Shown in pieces: positions 17,918 to 24,291 of a DNA stretch of 32,410 bases. The DNA lies in contig CAUEFX010000051.1 of the NCBI GenBank assembly GCA_958477465.1, positions 1 through 32,410 on the forward strand. Reading direction: 5' to 3'. This DNA comes from an uncultured Bacteroides sp. (GTDB lineage: Bacteria > Bacteroidota > Bacteroidia > Bacteroidales > Bacteroidaceae). Position 1 is the first letter of the stretch. Each line of letters opens with the position of its first letter. The translations under genes were made by a program, and so were the position numbers. The notes beneath the pieces were generated by a model that saw only the letters and a list, made by a program, of their open reading frames with translations, searched no databases and was not told where the DNA came from.

Positions 17918-17947
17918 TTGTGTTAATATATATTTCATGTATCTTTG
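17918..17947 (+). promoter_or_regulatory. Consensus Bacteroidales promoter without a clear gene
   Basis: TTG (17918-17920), 19 bp, then TATCTTTG (17940-17947) is an almost ideal -33/-7 pair. A terminator-like hairpin follows about 100 bp downstream, with no recognisable gene between. The overlapping GTATCTTTGC (17939-17948) also fits the GTAnnTTTGC core described for CTnDOT-type integration sites (from memory), which may be coincidence because the two motifs share bases. Confidence 0.6.
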
Positions 17948-17953
17948 CGGCAT

Positions 17954-18086
17954 AGATATCTGTTGTGAAACAGGAATCTGCTTATATTATTCTTGCTTGT
18001 GACAAGCCGGAATCTTATAACTTAGTACAAAATAAAAAAATAAAAGAGGAGAGCTTCCGTTCTATGGAGCTCCTCTCACTTTTTAT
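17954..18086 (+). ncRNA. Candidate small RNA or orphan leader (promoter to terminator)
   Basis: The start is estimated as about 7 bp after the -7 box, and the end as the T-run after the hairpin at 18045-18077. The unit would be about 130 nt. The only frame inside starts with GTG at 17965 and reads through the terminator, so a protein is unlikely. A leader of a lost gene is the alternative, because decayed coding sequence follows further on. Confidence 0.35.
18045..18086 (+). terminator. Hairpin with T-run
   Basis: AGAGGAGAGCTTCC (18045-18058) pairs with GGAGCTCCTCTC (18066-18077) with small bulges, and CACTTTTTATCT follows. This is a convincing intrinsic terminator for the transcript starting near 17954. 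Confidence 0.55.
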
Positions 18087-18389
18087 CTCTAGTGCCCGAC
18101 TGCCTTTTATCTTTCTACTTTCCCAAAAGGAGTATCCTTCCCGCCAGCATACAGCACAGCGAAAACAGTATAGCCACTAAATTCTTCTCATTTGTGCAAC
18201 CCCTTCTGTATTCATCTTCCAACCTTGTATATCGCTACCGAGATAGAAAATGGACAGATGCACAGCTGGTACGTCAATTATCAATACCAATATATACCAG
18301 TTCATACGTTCTCCCCAATAAAAAGATCCCCTAATTTATTTCTAGTTCACAGTCCAAATTTATACTTTCCTGTAAAATACAGGATATAG
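18087..18389. other. Gap with no supported gene
   Basis: About 300 bp with short frames on both strands but no family signal, start site or conserved motif. One minus-strand stretch reads like a lipoprotein signal (AILFSLCCMLAG), but it is preceded by stops and has no body. Confidence 0.3.
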
Positions 18390-18699
18390 TCAAGTCTTCA
18401 AAGTTTTTCCCCTAAAGACACAGAAATATTACAAAAATCAATTATCACATTATATCTTATTTCTGATGATACAAAAGGAGATGGCAATCTATTTTTTAAT
18501 TCTTTAGATGACATAAAGAATGCCTTTAAAATTAATTATTCAGAATCTAATTTGGGACTTCCTATTTTTTGTAAGGGATATTACAAAAAACAATTCCGTT
18601 TTTACTTTAACTATAAGTTCTGGTAGGGACCATCCAAACATGTTACCAGACCAACAAGACCAAGGGGAAGAGTTTAGAAGGATGTATTACAGCTACTAA
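18390..18699 (+). pseudogene. Decayed gene fragment, unknown family
   Basis: After a TAG at 18387 a frame runs without a start codon: SLQSFSPKDTEILQKSIITL, then ISDDTKGDGNLFFNSLDDIK and ESNLGLPIFCKGYYKKQFRF, to a TAG at 18624. A single-base shift in the T-run near 18600 continues it as LTISSGRDHPNMLPDQQDQG and EEFRRMYYSY, ending in TAA at 18697-18699. The continuity across the shift marks a real gene that lost its start and picked up a frameshift. I do not recognise the family. Confidence 0.45.
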
Positions 18700-18898
18700 A
18701 GATGATAAATGCCAAAACCAAATTCATTGCAATTGGAATTGGGGTAACAGTTATTTTTTATTTTTAGTTCAATCAAGCCGGGAAGAATGATTAATAATAA
18801 AAGAATCAAGTCTTTAAAGGAAGATATCAATAAATAACTCTTGCAACATGCAGTTTCTTTCTGGCTGAATTTGCGACTCTGGAGCTATATTCTGAGGA

Positions 18899-19221
18899 AC
18901 GGTTTGGCGGCGGAATATGCCGTTAAACCGTCCGGTTTTCGTTAAACGAAAACACAACTTGCTGTCCCCTCTACGGGGACAACGTTTTTAAGTAGAACTG
19001 TAGATTGCCCCGACTGGTGCCTCCCTCCCGATGGCAACCTCTCCCGATTTCGGTCTGCTTCTTCAGGAAAGTTGGCGTTTTTTACCAATATTCCGGAGGC
19101 GGAATAGGCTGTAGCTTCCTGTAATAGTAGAGCATTCTACGATTATCCGACACATCAGATGGCTTCTTTTTCGTGATAATTGAATATTCAGAGAACTGAA
19201 TATTTTGATAATCGGATAATC
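18899..19221. repeat. Cluster of perfect hairpins at the left side of the conjugative element
   Basis: Five inverted-repeat structures lie within 323 bp: ACGGTTT/AAACCGT (18899-18931, with CGGC/GCCG inside), GTTTTCGTT-A-AACGAAAAC (18935-18953), TGTCCCC-TCTAC-GGGGACA (18963-18981), TATTCCG-GAGG-CGGAATA (19089-19106), and the nested pair GATTATCCGA/TCGGATAATC (19141-19150 and 19212-19221) around AATATTCAG-AGAA-CTGAATATT (19183-19204). There is no gene here. Such density suggests a DNA-processing site (transfer origin, single-strand replication origin or recombination site) or structured RNA. No nickase gene is in view. Confidence 0.5.
18995..19008 (+). repeat. 14-bp direct repeat, copy 1
   Basis: GAACTGTAGATTGC. 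An identical copy lies at 20009-20022 and a related one (CTTGTAGATTGC) at 20035-20046. The two full copies bracket the yfcE-like gene. Confidence 0.5.
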
Positions 19222-19365
19222 CGAATACTATTATATCTGTAGTCTCTTGGAATGTTACACAGTGACAACTGAATAATTGGCGTTTTGGATATTGCTATAT
19301 TTGTATAATGGATAAGCAATTATAAAAGGCTACAATTATAATAGGCTGTTATTATACATTCCCCA

Positions 19366-19908
19366 TCAGAGAGAAAGTTCCTTGAGCCTGCTGCCGTCCA
19401 GCCGGTGAACGGATACCGTATCGTCACAGTAAATAGCGAATGTTGGCATGTTCCCGTCCTTCGGGAAAGTGATGGAGCCGGTATTGCAGACCGCTGTATG
19501 CTCAGTCCGTTCAAGTTTCCACCGGTGGGTGTGACCATAAAAAAGACAATCGAACCTTCCCTTCGGCAGTCTGTCCTCATTGTAGATATGTCCGTGGGTG
19601 AGAAAGAAACGTTTTCCATTATCCACCAACAGGGTGTAATCGGACAGGATGGGAAAGTCCAGCAGCATCTGGTCCACCTCCGAATCACAGTTTCCACGGA
19701 TGGCGACAATCTCACCGGCCATCGCATTGAGACGTTCTGCGATCCCTTTCGGGTCAAGTCCTTGAGGTATCCCGTTCCGGGGACCATAATTCAGGATATC
19801 TCCCAAAATACAAAGCATTCCGCATTGCTGCTCCCTGTAAAATGCCAGCACTTGTTCCAGTGCCGGTAACGAGCCATGTATGTCGGACACAATCAGGTAT
19901 TTCATCAT
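19366..19908 (-). CDS. yfcE: YfcE-type calcineurin-like phosphodiesterase
   Basis: The 180-residue protein shows the whole metallophosphoesterase motif series: SDIHG (Asp and His ligands, about residues 8-12), CILGDIL (Asp, about 36), IRGNCD (Asn, about 74), LTHGHIY (about 105) and YGHTH (about 124). YfcE-type enzymes bind two metal ions and cleave phosphodiesters such as artificial substrates or cyclic nucleotides; the natural substrate is uncertain. It is read opposite to the tra operon, from the edge of the element, and ends in TGA. A second ATG at 19905 is an equal start choice. Whether it belongs to the element or the host is unclear, but the 14-bp repeats on both sides suggest the former. 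Confidence 0.85.
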   Translation of the reverse strand: MMKYLIVSDIHGSLPALEQVLAFYREQQCGMLCILGDILNYGPRNGIPQGLDPKGIAERLNAMAGEIVAIRGNCDSEVDQMLLDFPILSDYTLLVDNGKRFFLTHGHIYNEDRLPKGRFDCLFYGHTHRWKLERTEHTAVCNTGSITFPKDGNMPTFAIYCDDTVSVHRLDGSRLKELSL

Positions 19909-19941
19909 AATCTATTCGTTACGGGTTAAGTTTTCAATGCA

Positions 19942-19949
19942 CAAAAATA
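19942..19949 (-). promoter_or_regulatory. Probable -7 box for the yfcE-like gene
   Basis: On the minus strand the sequence reads TATTTTTG, matching TAnnTTTG, 34 bp before the start codon at 19908. No good -33 TTTG is seen at the expected distance, so the call is moderate. Confidence 0.45.
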
Positions 19950-20008
19950 AGCATAATTATCTAATCTCCCTAACCGGGGAAACGATGAGAAAAAAAGACA
20001 GGTTCCCT

Positions 20009-20049
20009 GAACTGTAGATTGCTGTATTGCTGTCCTTGTAGATTGCTGC
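20009..20049 (+). repeat. Iteron-like direct repeats ahead of the amidoligase
   Basis: TGTAGATTGCTG occurs at 20013-20024 and 20038-20049, 25 bp apart, and the first copy is part of the 14-mer GAACTGTAGATTGC shared with 18995-19008. Spaced direct repeats of this kind often bind an initiator or regulator. An imperfect hairpin follows (TTAGCCTTAG 20083-20092 against CTAAGCTAA 20098-20106). Confidence 0.45.
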
Positions 20050-20190
20050 AATGTTATAATCGGATACATAAAATAAGGGTATTTAGCCTTAGCTAAACTA
20101 AGCTAACAGTCTGACAATAAGGCTTCTAATACTATGACATGTGGGTTTATTATGCTACCTTAGTGGTATAATAATAAAGGATAAAAAGCT

Positions 20191-21126
20191 ATGAACGAAC
20201 AAGTTAGAAATATCTTAGAACAGAGTACCACCAAGACGAGCAAGATTGAGCAGCTGCTCCGTCTGGGCCTGATGCGCAGGGAAATTGCCGATTTGGTGAC
20301 ACGTGGCAACTATGGTTTTGTATATAATGTTGAGAAGAAAATGCTTGAAAGAGAAGGTGGAGTCTTGCTGAACAGGGCAGCAACCACCCTGATGGATTAC
20401 ACCTTCACCCACAAGTTCGGTATTGAGATTGAAGCCTATAACTGTAATATGGAAAGACTGGCACGCGAATTGAGGGAGGCCGGTATCCATGTTGCCGTTG
20501 AGGGTTATAACCACACGACCAGGGATCATTGGAAGCTGGTGACGGACAGCAGCCTGCAGGGAAATAATACTTTCGAGCTGGTCAGCCCGATACTGGTGGG
20601 TGAGAATGGCCTGAAAGAGCTGGAAACGGTATGCTGGGTGCTTGACATCTGTAATGCAAAAGTGAATGACAGTTGCGGGTTCCATGTCCATATGGATGCG
20701 GCTGGTTTCAATCTGGACACCTGGAAGAATCTGACTTTGACCTACAAGCATCTCGAACACCTGATTGATGCCTTTATGCCAAGGACACGCCGGAACAATA
20801 CCTACTGCAAAACCCTCTCCGGTGTTTCCGACGAGAGAATCAAATCGGTAAGGACGATAGACGGCCTGCGGGAGGTCTTTAATAATGACCGATACCACAA
20901 GGTCAATTTTGAGGCTTATTCTAGGCACCGGACCGTTGAGTTCCGCCAGCATTCCGGTACGACCAATTTCACAAAGATGGAGAATTGGATCCGGTTCTTG
21001 AACGGATTAATTACCTTTGCGAAAAGATCCAGCCTTCCCAGCCGGATGACATTGGAGGAGTTACCCTTCCTGGACGGGAAACAGAAATTATTTTTTAAAC
21101 TTAGAACTAAAAAGTTAGCGGTATGA
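20191..21126 (+). CDS. Amidoligase-family enzyme (PF12224 type)
   Basis: The 311-residue protein has the signatures of the glutamate-cysteine-ligase-like amidoligase family: FGIEIEAYN (metal and ATP-binding acidic strand, about residue 76), DSSLQGNNTFELVSPIL (about 117-133), CGFHVHMDA (about 166) and RTVEFRQHSGT (about 250). These form the active site that joins a carboxylate to an amine with ATP. The first 60 residues (helical, EQSTTKTSKIEQLLRLGLM) are an added domain that may bind DNA or a partner. The family occurs in Bacteroides mobile elements, and its target is unknown. The stop TGA overlaps the start of the next gene (ATGA at 21123-21126), so the two are coupled. Terminator 21375-21405 ends this small unit. 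Confidence 0.8.
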   Translation: MNEQVRNILEQSTTKTSKIEQLLRLGLMRREIADLVTRGNYGFVYNVEKKMLEREGGVLLNRAATTLMDYTFTHKFGIEIEAYNCNMERLARELREAGIHVAVEGYNHTTRDHWKLVTDSSLQGNNTFELVSPILVGENGLKELETVCWVLDICNAKVNDSCGFHVHMDAAGFNLDTWKNLTLTYKHLEHLIDAFMPRTRRNNTYCKTLSGVSDERIKSVRTIDGLREVFNNDRYHKVNFEAYSRHRTVEFRQHSGTTNFTKMENWIRFLNGLITFAKRSSLPSRMTLEELPFLDGKQKLFFKLRTKKLAV

Positions 21127-21350
21127 TACAGACTTATCATTTGCTGGATGGCGGTCAGATAACCGCCGCCAGCCCGGAAGAGTTCGTCCGGCTGCTCCGT
21201 GAGGGGAGCCGGTTCGACTATGATTGCACGGATCAGGAGTATATGGAGAACTTTGCCCGGCGTTACGGGGAGCTGCATGGCGTGTCAGTTGCCACCGATA
21301 CCCCTGAACATTTCCTGACGGACTTGCAAGCCGCCGGTTACGTCCGGTAA
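21123..21350 (+). CDS. Small acidic protein coupled to the amidoligase
   Basis: The 75-residue, helix-rich, acidic protein (HLLDGGQITAASPEEFVRLL, ending LTDLQAAGYVR) starts within the amidoligase stop. The A-T-G-A overlap implies the two are made together, so it may be a substrate, carrier or regulator of the amidoligase. It has no Cys-rich or membrane parts. I know of no named family, although similar small genes beside amidoligases in Bacteroides elements would be expected. Confidence 0.6.
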   Translation: MIQTYHLLDGGQITAASPEEFVRLLREGSRFDYDCTDQEYMENFARRYGELHGVSVATDTPEHFLTDLQAAGYVR

Positions 21351-21374
21351 CCGGTATCGCTCCTTTATTATTAG

Positions 21375-21410
21375 TCCCTGCTTCAAAGATGAGGCAGGGA
21401 TTTTTCTTTT
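21375..21410 (+). terminator. Intrinsic terminator after the amidoligase pair
   Basis: TCCCTGC (21375-21381) pairs with GCAGGGA (21394-21400) and is followed by TTTTTCTTTT. It separates the amidoligase unit from the tra operon, which must therefore have its own promoter within 21411-21600. Confidence 0.8.
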
Positions 21411-21450
21411 TTCATTGCAACCTTTCCTGTCTGCCTGACGGCGTTTCCTC

Positions 21451-21487
21451 CTGTCAATTCCTGACTATCCATGACTATCCGTGACAG
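21451..21487. promoter_or_regulatory. Operator-like repeats upstream of the tra operon
   Basis: TGACTATCC is repeated directly at 21462-21470 and 21472-21480, and TGAC starts again at 21482. The pair is enclosed by CTGTCA (21451-21456) and TGACAG (21482-21487). The cluster lies about 115-150 bp before the ParA start, where an activator or excision-factor type regulator of the transfer operon could bind. No consensus -7 box is visible between it and the gene. Confidence 0.45.
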
Positions 21488-21600
21488 GGTATTTCATCTT
21501 TTCCCGGCATTCCTTTCTTTTGCAGTGTAGAACGATATACAATTATAAGCATTACAGTTTTACAGCATTATATTTTTATCTGATTATATAAAGAAAGCGT

Positions 21601-22380
21601 ATGAAAAAAGAACCGTTATTAATTGCCTTTGCCAGCCAGAAAGGAGGAGTCGGAAAGTCTGCCTTCACAGTTCTGGTGGCCAGTATCCTTCACTACCAGA
21701 AAGGTTTGAAGGTGGGTGTCGTGGATTGCGACTCCCCCCAGCACAGCATCTCCCGGATGCGTGACCGGGACATAGAAAGCGTGCAGGAAAGTGATTTTCT
21801 CAAAGTGGTCCTCTACCGGCAGCATGAACAAATCCGGAAACGTTCCTATCCGGTAATCAAAAGCAATCCGGAGAAAGCGATAGAAGACCTGTACCGCTAC
21901 ATCGAAGAGCAGGATGCCGTCTTTGATGTCGTACTGTTCGACCTTCCGGGAACCCTCCGCAGCGAAGGGGTTGTCCATACCATTTCCGCAATAGATTACA
22001 TTTTCATCCCCCTAAAGGCCGATAATGTCGTCATGCAGAGTTCCCTCCAGTTTGCCGAGGTGGTGGAGGAAGAACTGATTGCCAGGCACAACTGTAACCT
22101 GAAAGGCATCTATCTTTTCTGGAACATGGTCGACAAGCGTGAACGGACAGAAAGCTACGAGTCCTGGAACCGTGTCATACAAAAAGCGGAGTTACACCTG
22201 CTGGAGTCACGGATACCGGATACCAAACGCTATAACAAGGAGTTGAGCTCCCTGAAGAACAGTATCTTCCGTTCCACACTGTTCCCTCCCGACAACCGCC
22301 AGATAAAAGGTTCGGGTCTCTGTGAACTGATAGAGGAGTTATGTGCCGTAACACATCTGGATGCCTCCCATACCTTATAA
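21601..22380 (+). CDS. traA: ParA-family ATPase, first gene of the tra operon (TraA)
   Basis: The 259-residue protein starts with a deviant Walker A, ASQKGGVGKSAF (residues about 11-22). It continues with VGVVDCDSPQHSISRM (Walker A' Asp region) and DVVLFDLPGTLRSEG (Walker B region), as in ParA/MinD ATPases. In Bacteroides conjugative transposons a ParA-like protein (TraA) opens the tra operon. It is thought to help position or partition the element or transfer machinery. The next gene starts 11 bp after the TAA stop. Two Trp residues are both coded TGG. Confidence 0.82.
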   Translation: MKKEPLLIAFASQKGGVGKSAFTVLVASILHYQKGLKVGVVDCDSPQHSISRMRDRDIESVQESDFLKVVLYRQHEQIRKRSYPVIKSNPEKAIEDLYRYIEEQDAVFDVVLFDLPGTLRSEGVVHTISAIDYIFIPLKADNVVMQSSLQFAEVVEEELIARHNCNLKGIYLFWNMVDKRERTESYESWNRVIQKAELHLLESRIPDTKRYNKELSSLKNSIFRSTLFPPDNRQIKGSGLCELIEELCAVTHLDASHTL

Positions 22381-22391
22381 TAAAAGGAATT

Positions 22392-22805
22392 ATGGACAGC
22401 GGAAAAAAGAAATTTGACCCTCGGAGCATTGATGAGAAGGCCATATTGGATATTGTCGCCAGGAAAGGGACGATACGACCGGACTCCCCTGCAACGAGTG
22501 TATCCCCTAAGCCGGAGGATACGGCAGAGGAGATTGCCGGGAGTAGCGAAGCTCCGGTCTTTACCACCGGGGAAATCGACGCTTACAGGGCATCCTTCCT
22601 GAATACGGTCAGGACCAAATCCCGTAAATCATTGCATATCGATGCCGACCTGCATCGCCGCATCTCTTCCTTGGTATGGGCGGTGGGACGTGGCGAGGTG
22701 ACCGTAGCCGGTTTTGTAAACCAGGTGCTGGCACATCATTTCGAAGAGAACGGCGGATTGATAAACGCTGTGCTGGAGAAGTATTACCAATCACTAAAAT
22801 CATAA
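22392..22805 (+). CDS. DUF3408-type conjugation-associated protein (TraB position)
   Basis: The 137-residue protein starts at ATG 22392 (MDSGKKKFDPRSIDEKAIL), 11 bp after the ParA stop. The longer frame from 22341 overlaps ParA and is less likely. The first half is low-complexity and Pro/Glu-rich. The second half (RTKSRKSLHIDADLHRRISS, then VTVAGFVNQVLAHHFEENG) looks like a ribbon-helix-helix DNA-binding fold as in DUF3408 proteins, which follow ParA in Bacteroides transfer operons. It may act with the ParA ATPase as its DNA-binding partner. Confidence 0.7.
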   Translation: MDSGKKKFDPRSIDEKAILDIVARKGTIRPDSPATSVSPKPEDTAEEIAGSSEAPVFTTGEIDAYRASFLNTVRTKSRKSLHIDADLHRRISSLVWAVGRGEVTVAGFVNQVLAHHFEENGGLINAVLEKYYQSLKS

Positions 22806-22809
22806 GGAC

Positions 22810-23562
22810 ATGGAATACCTTTTTATTATCCTGTTCATCTATGCCTCTTACCTGAGCATTGAAAAGTATGTGCATACAGGCAGCATTTTCACATGGAGAG
22901 GCAGAAAGGACAAGAAGGAACGTCGGACTGCACCTGCCGCCATCCATCCGGCAATTGCTCCGTCTCAGGCGGGAATAATAGGCAAAAGCCGATACCAAAT
23001 GCGACATTCACTGACAATAGATGACAATAGCGGACAGCCTGAATCAGGCATAGAAAAGAGTGATACCTTTACTCCCGAAAAGAAAACAGAGCCGGTTCTC
23101 CGAGTACACGAACCCCTTGATAAGAATACGAAATTCCCGGAAGTTCCGGCTCTTTTTCAAAAACTGAATTATCCTGAAATTGATTATATGCAGGAGCCCT
23201 CTCCTTCTTCCGGTGAAGAAAAAGAGGAGATTCCCGAACGCTACGAGATTACGGGATACGTACAGCGGAGCAATCCCCACCGGGCAACCGGTGTCACCTT
23301 TGACGATATGGATATGATTGAGAAAGCAATGGCATCGGACGAACTTACGGAAGCGGAACAGGAACAGGCCCGGCAGACTTTCCAAAAGCTGGAAGGCACG
23401 AACATGGAAAGGGTACTGCAGGCGAGCGTCTTGGGAAGCAGCGATAAACTGAAACGCTATATGCGTTTGTATGTAGACCGGGGTGAACCCCATTTATTGA
23501 CTGGAAAGAATAGGGACGACATTCTCCGGGAATTTGATATTACGGAGCATGTGCCCCAATAA
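22810..23562 (+). CDS. TraD-like conjugal transfer protein (DUF4122 type)
   Basis: The 250-residue protein has one N-terminal membrane helix (EYLFIILFIYASYLSIEKYV) and a long soluble part rich in charged and Pro residues. A conserved-looking core reads VTFDDMDMIEKAMASDELTE, then GSSDKLKRYMRLYVDRGEP. Position between the DUF3408-type gene and traE, length and topology match the protein called TraD (DUF4122) in Bacteroides elements, from memory. It starts 4 bp after the preceding stop. It ends in TAA, and 19 bp later the first of four mini-ORFs begins. Confidence 0.6.
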   Translation: MEYLFIILFIYASYLSIEKYVHTGSIFTWRGRKDKKERRTAPAAIHPAIAPSQAGIIGKSRYQMRHSLTIDDNSGQPESGIEKSDTFTPEKKTEPVLRVHEPLDKNTKFPEVPALFQKLNYPEIDYMQEPSPSSGEEKEEIPERYEITGYVQRSNPHRATGVTFDDMDMIEKAMASDELTEAEQEQARQTFQKLEGTNMERVLQASVLGSSDKLKRYMRLYVDRGEPHLLTGKNRDDILREFDITEHVPQ

Positions 23563-23581
23563 AATAGAACAAGTAAGGAAT

Positions 23582-23608
23582 ATGAGACAGTATTATGATT
23601 CCGGTTGA
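23582..23608 (+). CDS. Mini-ORF 1, octapeptide MRQYYDSG (or UGA-read-through longer form)
   Basis: ATG 23582 is preceded by AAGGAAT and followed by seven codons and TGA (23606-23608). If TGA were read as Trp the peptide would be MRQYYDSGWSGCSEF, ending in TAA at 23627-23629. It is the first of four similar units (starts at 23582, 23663, 23751 and 23841). The family resemblance, not the length, is the reason to annotate it. Confidence 0.5.
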   Translation: MRQYYDSG

Positions 23609-23662
23609 TCCGGGTGCAGCGAGTTTTAAAACAGAATGTATAACCTAAAAAGACGAAAAAGC

Positions 23663-23689
23663 ATGATAGATTTCTTTGACTCCGGTTGA
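23663..23689 (+). CDS. Mini-ORF 2, octapeptide MIDFFDSG (or read-through form)
   Basis: ATG 23663 follows the purine-rich AAAGACGAAAAAGC; the stop is TGA at 23687-23689. Here both aromatic residues are Phe instead of Tyr and the Asp codon is GAC instead of GAT, which are conservative or silent changes relative to unit 1. Read-through would give MIDFFDSGWSGQDGFLKRSV with TAA at 23723-23725. Confidence 0.5.
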   Translation: MIDFFDSG

Positions 23690-23750
23690 TCCGGGCAGGA
23701 CGGGTTCTTGAAACGTAGTGTATAACCTGTTAAAAGGAAGATATAGATAT

Positions 23751-23777
23751 ATGAGAGGCTTCTATGATTCCGGTTGA
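23751..23777 (+). CDS. Mini-ORF 3, octapeptide MRGFYDSG (or read-through form)
   Basis: ATG 23751 follows AAAAGGAAGATATAGATAT; the stop is TGA at 23775-23777. The frame has no TAA or TAG until 23871. If TGA is decoded, units 3 and 4 would therefore join into one 40-residue protein carrying the YDSGWS motif twice, at residues 5-10 and 35-40. Confidence 0.5.
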   Translation: MRGFYDSG

Positions 23778-23840
23778 TCCTTACCCTTTACCGGAGCGAA
23801 CATTAAAAGAGTGATTAACCCCTTAAAAACGGAGGTATCT

Positions 23841-23867
23841 ATGATTGGTTACTATGACTCAGGTTGA
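23841..23867 (+). CDS. Mini-ORF 4, octapeptide MIGYYDSG (or read-through form)
   Basis: ATG 23841 follows the best ribosome-binding site of the four (ACGGAGGTATCT). The stop is TGA at 23865-23867, followed by TCC and TAA, so read-through adds only Trp and Ser. It lies 34 bp before the hairpin that precedes traE, the position where leader peptides act in attenuators. Confidence 0.5.
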   Translation: MIGYYDSG

Positions 23868-23900
23868 TCCTAAAAAGACATCGTGGTTGCAAGGACAAAT

Positions 23901-23931
23901 CCGCAGGCAGGAAACTTCCTGCGGTTTGTTT
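23901..23931 (+). terminator. Terminator or attenuator hairpin before traE
   Basis: CCGCAGG (23901-23907) pairs with CCTGCGG (23918-23924), followed by TTTGTTTG. It lies inside the tra operon, 48 bp before the traE start and 34 bp after mini-ORF 4. If it ends transcription it must be conditional, because traE to traM have no other obvious promoter. Confidence 0.55.
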
Positions 23932-23971
23932 GAAACAAGGTTTTTATTCACATTAAAAAATTAGATTGTAT

Positions 23972-24280
23972 ATGAAAAGACATTTTAAAAAGACGGTTGC
24001 TCTTATCGCATGAATAGCTGTTTCCACCCTGAGTGCCTATGCCGAAGGGGACGGAAGTGCCGGTATAACAAAGGCCACATCCATGCTTACCGGTTATTTT
24101 GACCCCGCCACCAAGTTGATATATGCGGCAGGGGCTATTGTGGGGCTGATAGGTGCCATTAAGGTATATTCGAAGTTCAGTAGCGGCGACCCCGACACCG
24201 GTAAAACCGCCGGGAGCTGGTTTGGAGCCTGCGTCTTCCTCATCGTCGCGGCGACAGTCCTTCGTTCCTTCTTCCTGTAA
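23972..24280 (+). CDS. traE: TraE (DUF4134), with in-frame TGA at codon 14
   Basis: Reading from ATG 23972 gives MKRHFKKTVALIA, TGA (24011-24013), then IAVSTLSAYAEGDGS and the body GYFDPATKLIYAAGAIVGLI, KVYSKFSSGDPDTGKT, SWFGACVFLIVAATVLRSFF, ending TAA. The length (102 residues counting the TGA) and the body match the small TraE membrane protein of Bacteroides elements. The TGA lies in the hydrophobic core of the signal peptide, where Trp is tolerated, so TGG to TGA is a single-base difference. A downstream ATG at 24083 would lose the signal and first helix, so it is not a credible start. The gene is silent under the standard code unless the UGA is read through. Confidence 0.8.
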
Positions 24281-24291
24281 TATAGCAGGCT

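Noticed and set aside
17725..17926. Two plus-strand frames of 62-63 codons
   Set aside because: They are shadows of the minus-strand helical fragment at 17719-17874, which has far more protein-like composition.
17939..17948. GTATCTTTGC as the attachment core of the conjugative element
   Set aside because: It overlaps a promoter box that explains the same bases, and no second copy or integrase is in the window to support an attachment site.
21375..21400. CTTCAAA in a hairpin loop as a UCA-anticodon tRNA arm
   Set aside because: The stem and T-run fit an intrinsic terminator; acceptor, D and T arms of a tRNA are absent. I saw no tRNA gene anywhere in the window.
23582..23873. CRISPR-like array
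   Set aside because: Repeat cores are not identical, unit lengths vary, and the differences follow codon positions; no cas genes are present.
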